Positions 26,817-35,808 of a stretch of DNA of 56,527 nucleotides are shown piece after piece (position 1 is the first letter of the stretch; every line of letters begins with the position of its first letter). This DNA comes from Gemmataceae bacterium (GTDB lineage: Bacteria > Planctomycetota > Planctomycetia > Gemmatales > Gemmataceae). The stretch is from contig JAIEPT010000078.1 of NCBI GenBank assembly GCA_019748295.1, positions 1-56,527 on the forward strand, written 5' to 3'. The notes below the pieces were generated by a model, which saw only the letters and a list, made by a program, of their open reading frames with translations, was not told where the DNA came from and searched no databases. The position numbers were made by a program, and so were the translations under genes.

Positions 26817-27872
26817 TTACTTCAGCGCCGCGAGTACCGCGTCGGCCATCTGCTCCGTGGTGCTGTTGCCGCCCAGATCCGGCGTGCGGACCTTGGCTTC
26901 CTTGAGCACCTTGGCGACCGCGTCATGCAATGCTTTCGAAGCTTCGGGTTGGTTGAGGTGGTCCAACATCAGCACTGCGGAAAGGATGGCGGCGAGCGGG
27001 TTCGCGATGCCTTTGCCGGCGATGTCGGGAGCGGAGCCGTGGACCGGCTCGAACATGCTGGGGAACTTGCGATCCGGGTTGATGTTGCCGCTCGCTGCCA
27101 GACCCACGCTCCCGGTCACGATGGCGCTCAGGTCGGTGAGAATGTCGCCGAACAAATTGCTGGCGACGACGACGTCGAAATGTTCCGGCTTGCGCACGAA
27201 GTCCATGGCCGCGGCATCGACGAGCAGCGTGCTGGCCGCCACATCGGGAAATTCCTTCGACACGTCGCGGAAGGCTTCATCCCACAGGCCGAGCGTGATC
27301 GGCTGAGCGTTCGACTTGGTGATCGACGTGACCTTTTTGCGGCGTTTGCGGGCAGCCTTGAAGGCCGCACGCATGATGCGTTCGCAGCCGCGGCGGGTGA
27401 ACACGGCCGTGTGCGTCGCGATTTCCTCTGGCGTACCCGCGTAGAGGCGGCCGCCGACAGGAGCGTATTCGCCTTCCGTGTTTTCGCGGAAGACGAGCAT
27501 GTCGATGCTGCCCGGCTTCTTGTCGCGAAGCGGCGACTGCACGCCGTCGAAGAGGTAAGCGGGGCGAAGATTGACGTATTGATCGAACAACCGGCGCATC
27601 GGCAGCAACAGGCCATGCACGGGGATCGTGTCCGGCACATCCGGCGAACCGACGGCGCCCAGGAAGACCGCGTCGTGCTGCTTCAGGATCTCCCAGCCGT
27701 CAGCCGGGATCATCGTTCCGGTTTTCTTGTACTCGGCGGAACTCCAGTTGAGGCGATTCCAGACGAAACCGGCGCCATGCTTCTTGACGGCAGAATCGAC
27801 GACGCGGATCGCTTGCTCGATCACCTCCGGCCCAATGCCGTCTCCACCAATCACTGCGATGCGTGCGGTCAT
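26817..27872 (-). CDS. Beta-decarboxylating dehydrogenase, tartrate/D-malate (or isopropylmalate) type
   Basis: A 351-residue member of the isocitrate/isopropylmalate dehydrogenase family. It shows IAVIGGDGIGPEVI at the N-terminus, FRENTEGEYAPVGG near 125, a SITKSNAQPI block, DVVVASNLFGDILTDLSA with the metal-binding Asp residues, and MFEPVHGSAPDIAGKGIANP. The RENTEGEY wording fits tartrate/D-malate dehydrogenases and NAD-isocitrate dehydrogenases better than LeuB, which has a different loop there. It oxidises and decarboxylates a 2-hydroxy acid using NAD(P). The ATG at 27872 has AAAGGAA upstream. No leu or tartrate genes lie nearby to settle the substrate. Confidence 0.88.
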   Translation of the reverse strand: MTARIAVIGGDGIGPEVIEQAIRVVDSAVKKHGAGFVWNRLNWSSAEYKKTGTMIPADGWEILKQHDAVFLGAVGSPDVPDTIPVHGLLLPMRRLFDQYVNLRPAYLFDGVQSPLRDKKPGSIDMLVFRENTEGEYAPVGGRLYAGTPEEIATHTAVFTRRGCERIMRAAFKAARKRRKKVTSITKSNAQPITLGLWDEAFRDVSKEFPDVAASTLLVDAAAMDFVRKPEHFDVVVASNLFGDILTDLSAIVTGSVGLAASGNINPDRKFPSMFEPVHGSAPDIAGKGIANPLAAILSAVLMLDHLNQPEASKALHDAVAKVLKEAKVRTPDLGGNSTTEQMADAVLAALK

Positions 27873-27896
27873 GTTGTTCCTTTGGAATCCAAATAG

Positions 27897-27987
27897 CGCC
27901 AAGCCCAAGGGTAAGCGGAGCGTACCCTGGGGATCGGTCCGCGGATTGATCCCCAACGTGCGCTGGGCTTGCATTGGGGCTTGGCGG
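27897..27987. repeat. Palindromic repeat, family R3 (copy 1)
   Basis: Blocks in order: GCCAAGCCCAAGGGTAAGCG, GTACCCTGGGGATC, GATCCCCAACGTGCGCTGGG and TTGGGGCTTGGC. It folds as nested hairpins. A second copy is at 37568-37655. It lies directly upstream of the dehydrogenase gene. Confidence 0.65.
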
Positions 27988-28133
27988 GCGTACATTCGAC
28001 GCGTTCGCGACTACCGGCGAGTCCGCCCCGGATGTTTCCGCGAAAAACGCGTTTTTCCTGAAGCGGACTTCAGTTTATGGTCGATCCTTTTCTATTGGAG
28101 GGAACTCGGATTCGAAGTGCGGGCAAACTGAAA

Positions 28134-28829
28134 ATGAACCCCATCTTCCGCTCTTTCGCTGAAGCTGGCCGAATCTCGCGAATCGCGCGGGGCGCGGCCG
28201 TGGCGTTGCTGCTGGGTTTCGCTTCCGCGGGCTGCCAATCGACCGCGCCCGTCAAGCAGAGCGGCGATCCCATCCTGGGCGAGATCCATCCCCAAAACAA
28301 TAAGTTCGGCCCTACGCCCCCCGCTTCCGCATCGACCGGAACCGGCGGATCCCCCGGAGCCTACGCGCCCCGGCCCACGAATAACGCCGTCACGGTTTCG
28401 CCCACCAGCCCCGCTTACCTTGCTTCCATGAACCGAACATTGCCGGACAGCTCGCCGCTCGCGATCGGCGATCAGCCCTTTGGCCGGGCCACGTTGCCGA
28501 TCGTGATTCCGGTTCCGCGCGACCCGGCGGTCGCAACGCTTGCCGGCGATCCGAACAGTCCTTCGCCCGGTTGGAACTACTCAACGCCCGCCCCCATCGT
28601 GCAGACGAGCGCGATCCCAAGCGGCTTCGTCGATCCCAATGAAGCCCTGCTCAAATCGCGCGGCATCATGTCGCAAAAGCAAGAACCCGTCCCCGGCGGC
28701 GGCATCCGCCTCACCGCGATCGCGCCCAACCCCGCCAACCCAGGCGCCTTCCGCACCTTCGAAGTGCAAGCACGCGACTACCCCGCGGCCGTTCAGGCGA
28801 TCCTCCAGCAGATGGACGGCAAACGGTAG
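28134..28829 (+). CDS. Putative lipoprotein of unknown function
   Basis: A 231-residue protein with a lipoprotein signal: a basic N-terminus (SFAEAGRISRIARG) and AVALLLGFASAGC, with the lipidated Cys near 34. The mature part is rich in Pro, Ser, Thr and Ala and looks largely disordered; the last 60 residues (GGGIRLTAIAPNPANPGAFR, FEVQARDYPAAVQAILQQMD) may fold. No family is recognised. The ATG at 28134 is the start that places the signal correctly. Confidence 0.75.
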   Translation: MNPIFRSFAEAGRISRIARGAAVALLLGFASAGCQSTAPVKQSGDPILGEIHPQNNKFGPTPPASASTGTGGSPGAYAPRPTNNAVTVSPTSPAYLASMNRTLPDSSPLAIGDQPFGRATLPIVIPVPRDPAVATLAGDPNSPSPGWNYSTPAPIVQTSAIPSGFVDPNEALLKSRGIMSQKQEPVPGGGIRLTAIAPNPANPGAFRTFEVQARDYPAAVQAILQQMDGKR

Positions 28830-28926
28830 ATCCGTGGGCGACCGTTGCCGCAATTCGAAAGCAAAGCCAAGCAGCCGAAAACTGAGGAGCCAGATATCTC
28901 TGAAAGCGCAGAACACCTTGTTCTAT

Positions 28927-29044
28927 GGCGAGCGGCAGGAGTTAGTCTGCCTCCCTCTCCCTCCGGGAGAGGATTGGGGTGAGGGCGCCTTTTCTCGCGT
29001 AACGCCACGTCGCACGCCGTCACCCCCGGCCCCTCTCCCGGACC
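28927..29044. repeat. Palindromic repeat, family R2 (copy 2, inverted)
   Basis: It starts GGCGAGCGGCAGGAGTTAGT, contains CCCTCTCCCTCCGGGAGAGG and the AGGGCGCCTTTTCTCGCG / CGCCACGTCGCACGC block, and ends in a CCCCTCTCCCGG arm. It is the reverse of copies 1 and 3 and is shorter at its right end. Confidence 0.7.
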
Positions 29045-29142
29045 TTGGTGGGTTGGTAAGCCGTGAACGTGTTGCTGTCGCGAGTCAAGAGCCGCAGGAA
29101 CTTCGGATGAACACTGGTCTCAATGAGGGAAGGGCCTTTCTG

Positions 29143-29202
29143 CACGAACCCGAAGCGTCAGCGAGGTCAAAGTCGTCCCTCGCTGACGCTTCGGGTTCGT
29201 GT
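29143..29202. repeat. Perfect 24-bp-arm hairpin
   Basis: CACGAACCCGAAGCGTCAGC plus GAGG is followed after a short loop by its exact complement ending GCTGACGCTTCGGGTTCGTG. It lies between the lipoprotein gene and the rpsL promoter. The lack of a U-run argues against a simple terminator. Confidence 0.8.
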
Positions 29203-29340
29203 AAGACGACCTTTTTCGAGCCGACTTAAGTCGAAGATGCAAAACCCTCCCTCAAGGGGGGCCAACCACGATTTCTCGGCTTTAAGCCGATCGAAGGCCT
29301 GATGCGGTCGGTTGGCGGGCAGGATTTTGGTTTCCCCGGC

Positions 29341-29369
29341 TTGACCATGCTGCTTGCCGCAAATAAGTT
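29341..29369 (+). promoter_or_regulatory. Candidate promoter of rpsL
   Basis: TTGACC (29341-29346) and a weak -10 box TAAGTT (29364-29369) are separated by 17 nt, about 52 nt before the rpsL start. The -35 box is good and the -10 box poor. Confidence 0.4.
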
Positions 29370-29420
29370 AAACGCTTTCGAGAATCGCCAGGGTCTTCGT
29401 GCCCTGTTCGGGAGACGGGA

Positions 29421-29795
29421 ATGCCGACGATCAACCAATTGGTGCGCAAGCCGCGCGTGGTGCAGCACAAGAAGCCGCGCCATCCGGCCATGACGGGCTG
29501 CCCCCAAAAGCGCGGCGTCTGCCTGCAAGTCAAGATCATGACGCCGAAGAAGCCGAACTCGGCTCTTCGTAAGGTGGCCCGCGTCCGTCTGTCGAACGGA
29601 ATCGAAGTGACGGCTTATATCCCCGGCGAAGGGCACAACCTGCAGGAACACTCGATCGTGCTGGTGCGCGGCGGCCGCGTTCGCGATTTGCCGGGCGTGC
29701 GCTACCACATCGTCCGCGGCGTGCTCGATAGCCAGGGCGTTGCCGACCGCAAGCAAGCTCGCTCCAAGTACGGCTCGAAGCGAGAAGGCAGCTAA
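29421..29795 (+). CDS. rpsL: 30S ribosomal protein S12
   Basis: A 124-residue protein with the S12 signatures [32 protein letters not shown] then [14 protein letters not shown], and [20 protein letters not shown]. It is part of the decoding centre of the small subunit. The start at 29421 has GGAGACGG upstream. It opens a short str-type cluster that continues with a small Cys-rich gene and rpsG, but no fusA or tuf follow. Confidence 0.98.
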   Translation: MPTINQLVRKPRVVQHKKPRHPAMTGCPQKRGVCLQVKIMTPKKPNSALRKVARVRLSNGIEVTAYIPGEGHNLQEHSIVLVRGGRVRDLPGVRYHIVRGVLDSQGVADRKQARSKYGSKREGS

Positions 29796-29875
29796 CAGCT
29801 GAGGGCCGACTTGCCTGTCGGCCCCGTTTCCCCGCTGCGGCGAATGGCGAAACGTTTCCTTGCGAGAGACGCGGC

Positions 29876-30121
29876 ATGTTGGAGTTGGAACTGGCCCTCA
29901 GTTTCCCCTGCTGCCGATGCGGCAGGACGATGCAGACCACGCTGCGATGCGAAGGGGAAGGATTGGCGGATCCGGAGGCTTTGGCCCTGGCCCGCGTTCC
30001 CTGCCCCACGTGTTGCCAAACGAACCACGTGATCTTTTCCCCCGACGACGGAGAGATCCGAGACAACCTCGAAGAGCTGGAGATCATTCGCTACATGGTC
30101 CCCGAACCTTCGATCAATTGA
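29876..30121 (+). CDS. Small cysteine-rich (zinc-ribbon-like) protein between rpsL and rpsG
   Basis: An 81-residue protein starting [20 protein letters not shown]. Cysteines fall in two clusters, C12-C13-x-C15 (and C25) and C43-x2-C46-C47, as in a zinc ribbon. The tail is acidic ([20 protein letters not shown]). It sits 80 nt after rpsL and 13 nt before rpsG on the same strand, so it is co-transcribed with them. I do not recognise the family; a role linked to the ribosome or translation is an inference from position only. Confidence 0.72.
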   Translation: MLELELALSFPCCRCGRTMQTTLRCEGEGLADPEALALARVPCPTCCQTNHVIFSPDDGEIRDNLEELEIIRYMVPEPSIN

Positions 30122-30134
30122 AGAGAAGCTCGAA

Positions 30135-30605
30135 ATGGGAAAGCGTACCGCCAGTGCAGAAACCCTGAAGGCCGATCCCGTCTATGGGAGCAAGCTGGTT
30201 TCCAAATTCGTCAACTGCCTGATGTACGGCGGCAAGAAGTCGACCGCCCAGCGCGTGTTCTACCATGCGATGGAGCAGATCAAGAAACGCATGCCGGACC
30301 TGAATCCAGCTGACGTCTTCACGCAGGCCGTCGAAAACGTGAAGCCGAGCGTGGAAGTCCGCTCGAAGCGCGTCGGCGGCGCCACCTATCAGGTTCCCAT
30401 GCAGGTCAACAAGTCCCGACAGCAGAGCCTGTCGATCCGCTGGATCATCAACGCTTCCCGCGGCAAAGCGGGCCGTCCGATGTTCCTCCGCCTCGCGGAA
30501 GAGCTGATGGCCGCCTACCGCCGTGAAGGCGAAGCCATGACGAAGCGCGAAAACACCATCAAGATGGCCGACGCCAACAAGGCGTTCAGCCACTTCGCCT
30601 GGTAA
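30135..30605 (+). CDS. rpsG: 30S ribosomal protein S7
   Basis: A 156-residue protein of normal S7 length, with [60 protein letters not shown] and [20 protein letters not shown]. It nucleates assembly of the head of the small subunit. A hairpin followed by a T-run lies about 40 nt after the stop. Confidence 0.98.
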   Translation: MGKRTASAETLKADPVYGSKLVSKFVNCLMYGGKKSTAQRVFYHAMEQIKKRMPDLNPADVFTQAVENVKPSVEVRSKRVGGATYQVPMQVNKSRQQSLSIRWIINASRGKAGRPMFLRLAEELMAAYRREGEAMTKRENTIKMADANKAFSHFAW

Positions 30606-30640
30606 CGCGAGCAAGCTCGCGAGAGAGTGGAAAAGACGAA

Positions 30641-30668
30641 GAAACGCTCGGCATCGGTCGGGCGTTTT
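30641..30668 (+). terminator. Terminator after rpsG
   Basis: GAAACGCTCG and CGGGCGTTTTTC pair over 8-9 bp (one G-T wobble) around a short loop, and the 3' side runs into TTTTT. Confidence 0.65.
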
Positions 30669-30786
30669 TCGTTTGCGCCTCAAAGCCCAGGGGCGACCGT
30701 AGGGAGCCCCTGGGTTAAGCGGTCTCGGTCATTAACCCATTCCGACAAGTTAATAAAACTTGTCGCCACGTAAAACCGCCCGCCCG

Positions 30787-31602
30787 TTACTTCGCCGCGA
30801 AGTGTCGCACGATATGCTGCACCATGTTCTTCATCTGCCAACCCTGCTCCGGCATCACGTCGATACGCACGTTGCGCTGTTTCAGCGTTTCCGCAACGAT
30901 CGGACCCACCGCGGCTACCTGGGTCTTGGCGAGGCCGTCCATCAGGATCGGCGTTTGCTCCTTCTCCTCGGCGACTTCGAATAGCCGATCGATCTGCGGC
31001 GAGCTGGTGAAGAGGATCATGTCCACCTTCCCCGCCGCCATTTGGCCCATCAGATCGATCACCCGTTCAGTGTCGGCCGACGGCGCGATGATGTAGGGCA
31101 ACACCGTTCGCGTCGTCGCTCCCAGCTGATCGAGAAAGGAAATCAGCGGCGGATTGTCCTCCTTGTAAAGCTGCACGCCGACGGGCAACGCCTGCAGGCC
31201 TTCGTCCTTCAGGGCCGCGATCACGCCGTCGGTCGTGGGCGTCGCGGCGATGCGGGTCGGCTTCACGTTGAAGTTCTTGAGCGCCTGCACCGGCTTGGGG
31301 CCGCGCGTGAGGATTTTAGTCCGCGTCAGGCCGGCAATGAAACCGTCGCGCAGTCCATGCCGTTGGGCGCAGGCTTCCAATCGCCGAACGCCTTCGCCCG
31401 TGAGGAAGATGACCCAAACGAAGCGATCGTTGATGAGATCCTCGATCCATTCGAGCAACGGCTTGTCGTCCGGAGCGTCGAGGATGCTCAACAAGGGGCA
31501 ACGCACGACGGCAGCCCCTTCTTTCTCGAGCAGCGAAGCCAGATCCTCGAGTTGCCGTCCCTCGGCGAGGGCGAACGTTCGGCCGGTAAGGGGGGACGAC
31601 AT
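30787..31602 (-). CDS. hemD: Uroporphyrinogen-III synthase
   Basis: A 271-residue protein with the two-lobed HemD layout: MSSPLTGRTFALAEGRQLED, VVRCPLLSILDAPDD and FVWVIFLTGEGVRRL in lobe 1, and DMILFTSSPQIDRLFEVAEE and VAAVGPIVAETLKQRNVRID in lobe 2. It closes hydroxymethylbilane into the uroporphyrinogen III ring for heme, siroheme and B12. I place the start at ATG 31602, which has GGAG 8 nt upstream; ATG 31614 would add four residues. No other hem gene is adjacent. Confidence 0.88.
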   Translation of the reverse strand: MSSPLTGRTFALAEGRQLEDLASLLEKEGAAVVRCPLLSILDAPDDKPLLEWIEDLINDRFVWVIFLTGEGVRRLEACAQRHGLRDGFIAGLTRTKILTRGPKPVQALKNFNVKPTRIAATPTTDGVIAALKDEGLQALPVGVQLYKEDNPPLISFLDQLGATTRTVLPYIIAPSADTERVIDLMGQMAAGKVDMILFTSSPQIDRLFEVAEEKEQTPILMDGLAKTQVAAVGPIVAETLKQRNVRIDVMPEQGWQMKNMVQHIVRHFAAK

Positions 31603-31662
31603 CGATGGCTCCATGCATGTATCGGTTCGCAGCGGATGCTCTCATCCTATTGCGAACGGCGT

Positions 31663-32868
31663 CTACTTCGCCTGGGCGGAAATCTTCGGTTGCGGTTGGC
31701 GGTGGATGATCGCCTTCGCATGCGATTGAAGCTGCACGATCTCGGCCAGCGTTTCGACGACGGCGGACTTGCTGTCGAGCATCTCGATGCTCCAGGTCGC
31801 TTCCCAATGGCCTCCCGGCGGCAGCAGCACGACACGACCTTGTTGCCGCTCGAAGGATTTGAAGTTCGGGAAGTTCGTCGCCGGTTCCATGCCCGTGACG
31901 TAGCCATCCTCCAGCGCGCCCGTGTTCTTCCACACGGTGAAGCAGGGCAGCTCGCGGGCGCCGAAGCGGAGCACCATCCCCTTGTCCTGAGCGTGATTCG
32001 TCAGCATCGCAAGCGTACGGCCTCCGCCGTCGCCGAGGAGTTCGTAACAGTAGACCTGCTCCGCGAACCCCGCGGCCGGCCCGGCATACGCCTCCAGCGT
32101 GTCGATCCCCTCGGCGGCCCGAGCGCTGATCGGCGACACTTCCTTAATCGGCGCGGTCACCCGGCTGCCCGCTTCGAGAAACGGTTGGCCGACGTTGCAG
32201 TGGTAAAGAAGCTGCATCTCCGCTTCCTGGGCGCCGCGATTATCGACGCGGTCGTGGATCGTGATGCGGTTGGAACCGGGCGCCGTCGCGTAGGTGGTCG
32301 TGAGTTGAAGGTGCGGGTAAAAGAGCCCGCCCTCCTCGACGACGCCGACGATGCTCAGATCGTGCGGCGCATCGAGCGATACGCGGGCTTCGACTCGGCT
32401 CGCGGGCTGGTTGGCGATCCGGCCATGCAGCGTCAGTTTTTCCTTGCGCTGCCTGCCGTGGCGATCGGTCCAGACGTCTTCGCCCGGAGGGCCGTTGAAG
32501 GCGAGTCCGCATCGGCACAGCCATTCGTCGAACCCCGTCAGCCAACCGATGTCGCCGCGGTCGGCGATGTTGACGAACTTGGGATGCACCGGCCCCGCGA
32601 CCGGCGCCTTCCAGCCCAGGTGGATTCCCTTGTAGCGGCCATGCCAAAGCCCCATGCCGCGCGTCGGCAGGATCGAGAACGAGAGAGCGCCGTTGTGCAC
32701 TTCGACGAGATCGATGCCGTCGCGCAATCCGCCGCGGAGCGTCCGTTTGCGGATCGCCCAATCCGCATTCACGCCGGGCAGCGGAAATTGGTCCGCATCC
32801 GTATCGAAGCGATCGAGCCAAACATCGTGGCGAACGTCGGTCAGCGTCCAGGATTGGTAGCGTTTCAA
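31663..32868 (-). CDS. DUF4432 / aldose 1-epimerase family protein
   Basis: A protein of about 401 residues with the beta-sandwich signatures of the DUF4432 branch of galactose-mutarotase-like proteins: DLVEVHNGALSFSILPTRGM then GLWHGRYKGI, NRITIHDRVDNRGAQEAEMQ then LLYHCNVGQPFLEAG, and PCFTVWKNTGALEDGYVTGM then EPATNFPN. It likely interconverts sugar anomers or binds a sugar. The frame is open to ATG 32943, but I prefer the TTG at 32868 (MKRYQSWTLTDVRHDVW), which has GGAG 6 nt upstream and starts where the family does. Confidence 0.85.
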   Translation of the reverse strand: MKRYQSWTLTDVRHDVWLDRFDTDADQFPLPGVNADWAIRKRTLRGGLRDGIDLVEVHNGALSFSILPTRGMGLWHGRYKGIHLGWKAPVAGPVHPKFVNIADRGDIGWLTGFDEWLCRCGLAFNGPPGEDVWTDRHGRQRKEKLTLHGRIANQPASRVEARVSLDAPHDLSIVGVVEEGGLFYPHLQLTTTYATAPGSNRITIHDRVDNRGAQEAEMQLLYHCNVGQPFLEAGSRVTAPIKEVSPISARAAEGIDTLEAYAGPAAGFAEQVYCYELLGDGGGRTLAMLTNHAQDKGMVLRFGARELPCFTVWKNTGALEDGYVTGMEPATNFPNFKSFERQQGRVVLLPPGGHWEATWSIEMLDSKSAVVETLAEIVQLQSHAKAIIHRQPQPKISAQAK

Positions 32869-32960
32869 GGCTGCTCCGAGGCTGTGGTCGGGGGAGCGAA
32901 CAGAACGAGGAAGCAGATGAACACAAACTTGCAGGAAAGGCAACTGCGTTCACGCGAAAC

Positions 32961-33052
32961 GGTTAGCCGCGACTCGCAGCGGAGCGCGGAAAGGGCGCCC
33001 AGGGACCGCGTGGGCAAGCAGTCCGCGCTCCGCTGCGCATCGCGGCTAACCC
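32961..33052. repeat. Palindromic intergenic repeat, family R4 (copy 2)
   Basis: Outer arms GGTTAGCCGCGA and TCGCGGCTAACC, inner arms GCAGCGGAGCGCGGA and TCCGCGCTCCGCTGC. The layout matches 2837-2926. It lies just after the queE stop. Confidence 0.75.
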
Positions 33053-33054
33053 TG

Positions 33055-33687
33055 TTACACGCCGCGGGCTTGGGGGTCCCAGATCTGCTTATGCAGTTGC
33101 AGTTGCATGCGAACGTTGAGCTGGGAGTCGAGCACCCAACTCGCCAACTGAAGCGGCGTCACCGAACTGAAGACCGGGCTAAAAAGCGGACGGAAGCGGC
33201 GATCAAGTCGATGTTCGCGAACCGTCGATTCCGCCCAGCGGAAGTCGCGTTCCGATGCGATCACGAATTTAATCTCGTCGGTCGGTTTGAGATGATCGAG
33301 ATTAGCCCACAAATTGCGTTCGCATTCGCCGGAATCGGGACACTTCAGGTCCATGATGATGTGGACCCGGCGATCGACCGGGGCGATATCCTGCGATCCG
33401 CTCGTTTCGAGCAACACCGTATGACCTTGGTCCGTCAACCGCGACATCAGCGTCAAGCATTCCGCCTGCAAAAGAGGCTCGCCTCCCGTCAACTCGACGA
33501 TCGGCGTCTCGAATGCGCGCACCTGAGCGACGACGGCGTCCAGCGATATCGGCGATCCCTGATTGAATGCGTGCGGCGTGTCGCACCAGGTGCAGCGGAG
33601 ATCGCACGCGGTCAATCGCACGAAGACGCACGGCAAACCGGCATAGGCCGATTCGCCCTGCAAGCTGCGGTAAATCTCATGCACCAT
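33055..33687 (-). CDS. queE: 7-carboxy-7-deazaguanine synthase (radical SAM)
   Basis: A 210-residue protein with MVHEIYRSLQGESAYAGLPC and the radical-SAM cluster C28-x3-C32-x2-C35 in ACDLRCTWCDTPHA, then ELTGGEPLLQ for SAM binding and DLKCPDSGE. QueE converts carboxy-tetrahydropterin into 7-carboxy-7-deazaguanine for queuosine or related deazapurines. The CX3CX2C spacing is the normal one for QueE. A GTG at 33756 in frame would extend the N-terminus by 23 residues; family likeness begins at the ATG used here. No other que gene is close. Confidence 0.92.
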   Translation of the reverse strand: MVHEIYRSLQGESAYAGLPCVFVRLTACDLRCTWCDTPHAFNQGSPISLDAVVAQVRAFETPIVELTGGEPLLQAECLTLMSRLTDQGHTVLLETSGSQDIAPVDRRVHIIMDLKCPDSGECERNLWANLDHLKPTDEIKFVIASERDFRWAESTVREHRLDRRFRPLFSPVFSSVTPLQLASWVLDSQLNVRMQLQLHKQIWDPQARGV

Positions 33688-33873
33688 CAGCGATCCCGCC
33701 GGCTTGGACGCCAGCGACAATAGACGGGAAACGGGAACGGCGACGAAGGAACTCACTCGAAGCTCTCGGAATAGTCGGTTTTCGTCTATTCTACGACCCG
33801 CCTGACGGGACACGACGGAACTGGGTCCCGTTCGCCGATTGATTCCCGAGGGGGCTGCCATTAGAGTGACCGT

Positions 33874-35634
33874 ATGCTGAAAAAGGGCATTCCCGTGTCG
33901 CCTGGAATCGCAGTGGCGCGGGCCTGGGTGCTTGATGCACTGCTCGCCCGGCACGAGCCGAGCCGACTGGAAGCGGCTGCCGTGTCGGATGAATTGCTGC
34001 GTTTCGATCGGGCGCTCGATGCGGCCGGGCATCAACTCGATGCGATGGCCAAACGCATCGATGAGCAGCTCGGAAGCAAGGAAGCCGCAATCTTCCAGGG
34101 CCATCGGCTGCTGCTTCGCGATCCGGCCCTTATCGGCAAAGTCAAATCCGCCATTCTGCACCGTCGCATCGACGCCGCGTCCGCCTTGCACGAAGTGCTG
34201 GAAGAGTACGAGAAGCTCTTCGGCCAAATTCCCGACGAATACCTTCGCGAACGTCTCACGGATCTGCGTGACGTGATTACCCGTCTTACGACGCATCTGC
34301 TTGAAAAAGCGCCGCATCTCGCGTGTCTTGATGGGGAAGAGCCGACCATTTTGGTCGCCTTCGAGATTCTTCCTTCGCAAGCGGTGCTGCTCGAAAAGGT
34401 GAAGGCGGCCGGCATCCTCGTCGAAGCAGGCGGGACCACTGGGCATGCGGCGATTCTCGCCCGCGCGCTGGGCATCCCGACGGTCGCGGGATTGCCGGGC
34501 ATCTGCAAGGAAATCGAATCGGGCGACCTGGTCGCGCTCGATGGCCGCGACGGCCATGTCTACGTTCGCCCGGATGCCGAGACCGAAGCGGCGTTTCGCA
34601 AGTTGCAACGCGAGTTCGTGCTGCTGCGCGACAAGCTCGTCGAAAATCGCGACCTCGAATCGATCACGCCCGACGGCGAGAAGGTCGAGTTGCTCGCCAA
34701 CGTCAATGGCCTCGCCGATGCCGAGATGGCGAATCGCACGGGGGCCGTCGGGGTGGGCCTGTATCGAACCGAATACCTATTCCTTACGCATCCGGATGTG
34801 CCGGACGAAGAGGAGCAGTATGCCGCGTACAAGTCGGTGATCGAGGCGTCGCCGAACAAGCGGGTGACGATTCGCAGCCTGGATCTCGGCGGCGACAAGC
34901 TGCTGCCTTATTTCGGCCATGAGCGGGAAGCGAACCCGTTCATGGGCTGGCGCAGCATCCGCCTTTGTGCCGACTACCCCGATTTTTTCCTGACGCAACT
35001 GCGAGCCATTCTGCGGGCCGCGGTTCATGGGGATGAGGTGCAGCTTCTCTTCCCCATGATCGCCAGGCTGGAAGAAGTGCGCTTCGTCAAGCGAATGGTG
35101 CGTAAGGCGGAGAGGCAACTTGCGAAGGCGGGCAAGCCGTTCGCCGATGGTTTGCGGATCGGCGCCATGCTCGAAGTGCCGGCTGCCGCCATCAATGTCG
35201 ATCGCATTCTCGATGAAGTCGATTTCATCAGCATCGGCTCCAACGATCTGATCCAGTACCTCATGGCCGCGGACCGCGACAATCCGAAGGTGGCTCATCT
35301 ATGCGAGCCCTTCGATCCCGCGATTTGGCGACTGCTTTCGCGCATCCTCAAGGCGTGCGAAAAAGCAGGCAAGCCCGCAACGCTCTGCGGCGAAATGGCC
35401 GCCAGGCCGCGTTGCTTCCTGCCGCTCTTCGGGCTCGGGCTTCGCCGATTCTCGATGAGCCCGGCGTTCGTGCCGACGATCAAGCAGATCGTCCGTTGCT
35501 CGCCGCGAGACGTCGGTCGCCGCGCCGCTCGGGGCGTTTTGAAGCGAATCACGCAACCGGAAATTCGCCGCTTTCTGACGCGCACGACACGCGCGGTCTG
35601 CCCGGACATCACTTTTCTGGACACGCAGAAATAG
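33874..35634 (+). CDS. ptsI: Phosphoenolpyruvate-protein phosphotransferase (PTS enzyme I)
   Basis: A 586-residue protein of normal EI length. The HPr-binding N-terminal helical domain begins MLKKGIPVSPGIAVARA. The phospho-histidine is H191 in EAGGTTGHAAILARALGIPT. The C-terminal PEP-binding TIM barrel contains GVGLYRTEYLFL, RSLDLGGDKLLPYF, NPFMGWRSIRL, FISIGSNDLIQYLMAADRDN and the active-site CGEMAA. It passes phosphate from PEP to HPr. No HPr or EII gene is in the window, so it may serve a regulatory phosphorelay. The CGEMAARPRC loop differs slightly from the usual CGEMAGDP wording. Confidence 0.95.
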   Translation: MLKKGIPVSPGIAVARAWVLDALLARHEPSRLEAAAVSDELLRFDRALDAAGHQLDAMAKRIDEQLGSKEAAIFQGHRLLLRDPALIGKVKSAILHRRIDAASALHEVLEEYEKLFGQIPDEYLRERLTDLRDVITRLTTHLLEKAPHLACLDGEEPTILVAFEILPSQAVLLEKVKAAGILVEAGGTTGHAAILARALGIPTVAGLPGICKEIESGDLVALDGRDGHVYVRPDAETEAAFRKLQREFVLLRDKLVENRDLESITPDGEKVELLANVNGLADAEMANRTGAVGVGLYRTEYLFLTHPDVPDEEEQYAAYKSVIEASPNKRVTIRSLDLGGDKLLPYFGHEREANPFMGWRSIRLCADYPDFFLTQLRAILRAAVHGDEVQLLFPMIARLEEVRFVKRMVRKAERQLAKAGKPFADGLRIGAMLEVPAAAINVDRILDEVDFISIGSNDLIQYLMAADRDNPKVAHLCEPFDPAIWRLLSRILKACEKAGKPATLCGEMAARPRCFLPLFGLGLRRFSMSPAFVPTIKQIVRCSPRDVGRRAARGVLKRITQPEIRRFLTRTTRAVCPDITFLDTQK

Positions 35635-35669
35635 CAGTATGCGAGTTCGCGGTCGCGTCGGATGGCACG

Positions 35670-35795
35670 CCGTCGGATGGCACGCCCTGAACGTATCGAA
35701 GGGCGTGGAATCGGTGCTGACGCAGTATCCAAGTTGTGTGAAGTGATCGGATGCTTCACCACGCCCTTCACTACGTTCAGGGCGTGCCACTCAAA
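35670..35795. repeat. Imperfect inverted repeat after ptsI
   Basis: GGCACGCCCTGAACGTATCG then AAGGGCGTGG is followed about 60 nt later by CCACGCCCTTCACTACG and TTCAGGGCGTGCC. It is a long hairpin between converging genes. Confidence 0.6.
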
Positions 35796-35808
35796 CCACA
35801 TCCGCACT

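Noticed and set aside
26817..27872. Assignment of the dehydrogenase as LeuB
   Set aside because: The loop reads RENTEGEY, which fits tartrate/D-malate or isocitrate dehydrogenases better, and no leu genes are nearby; I kept a broader call.
33688..34608. A long minus-strand extension of the queE frame across the start of ptsI
   Set aside because: QueE likeness begins near 33687; the upstream part is antisense to the well-supported enzyme I gene.
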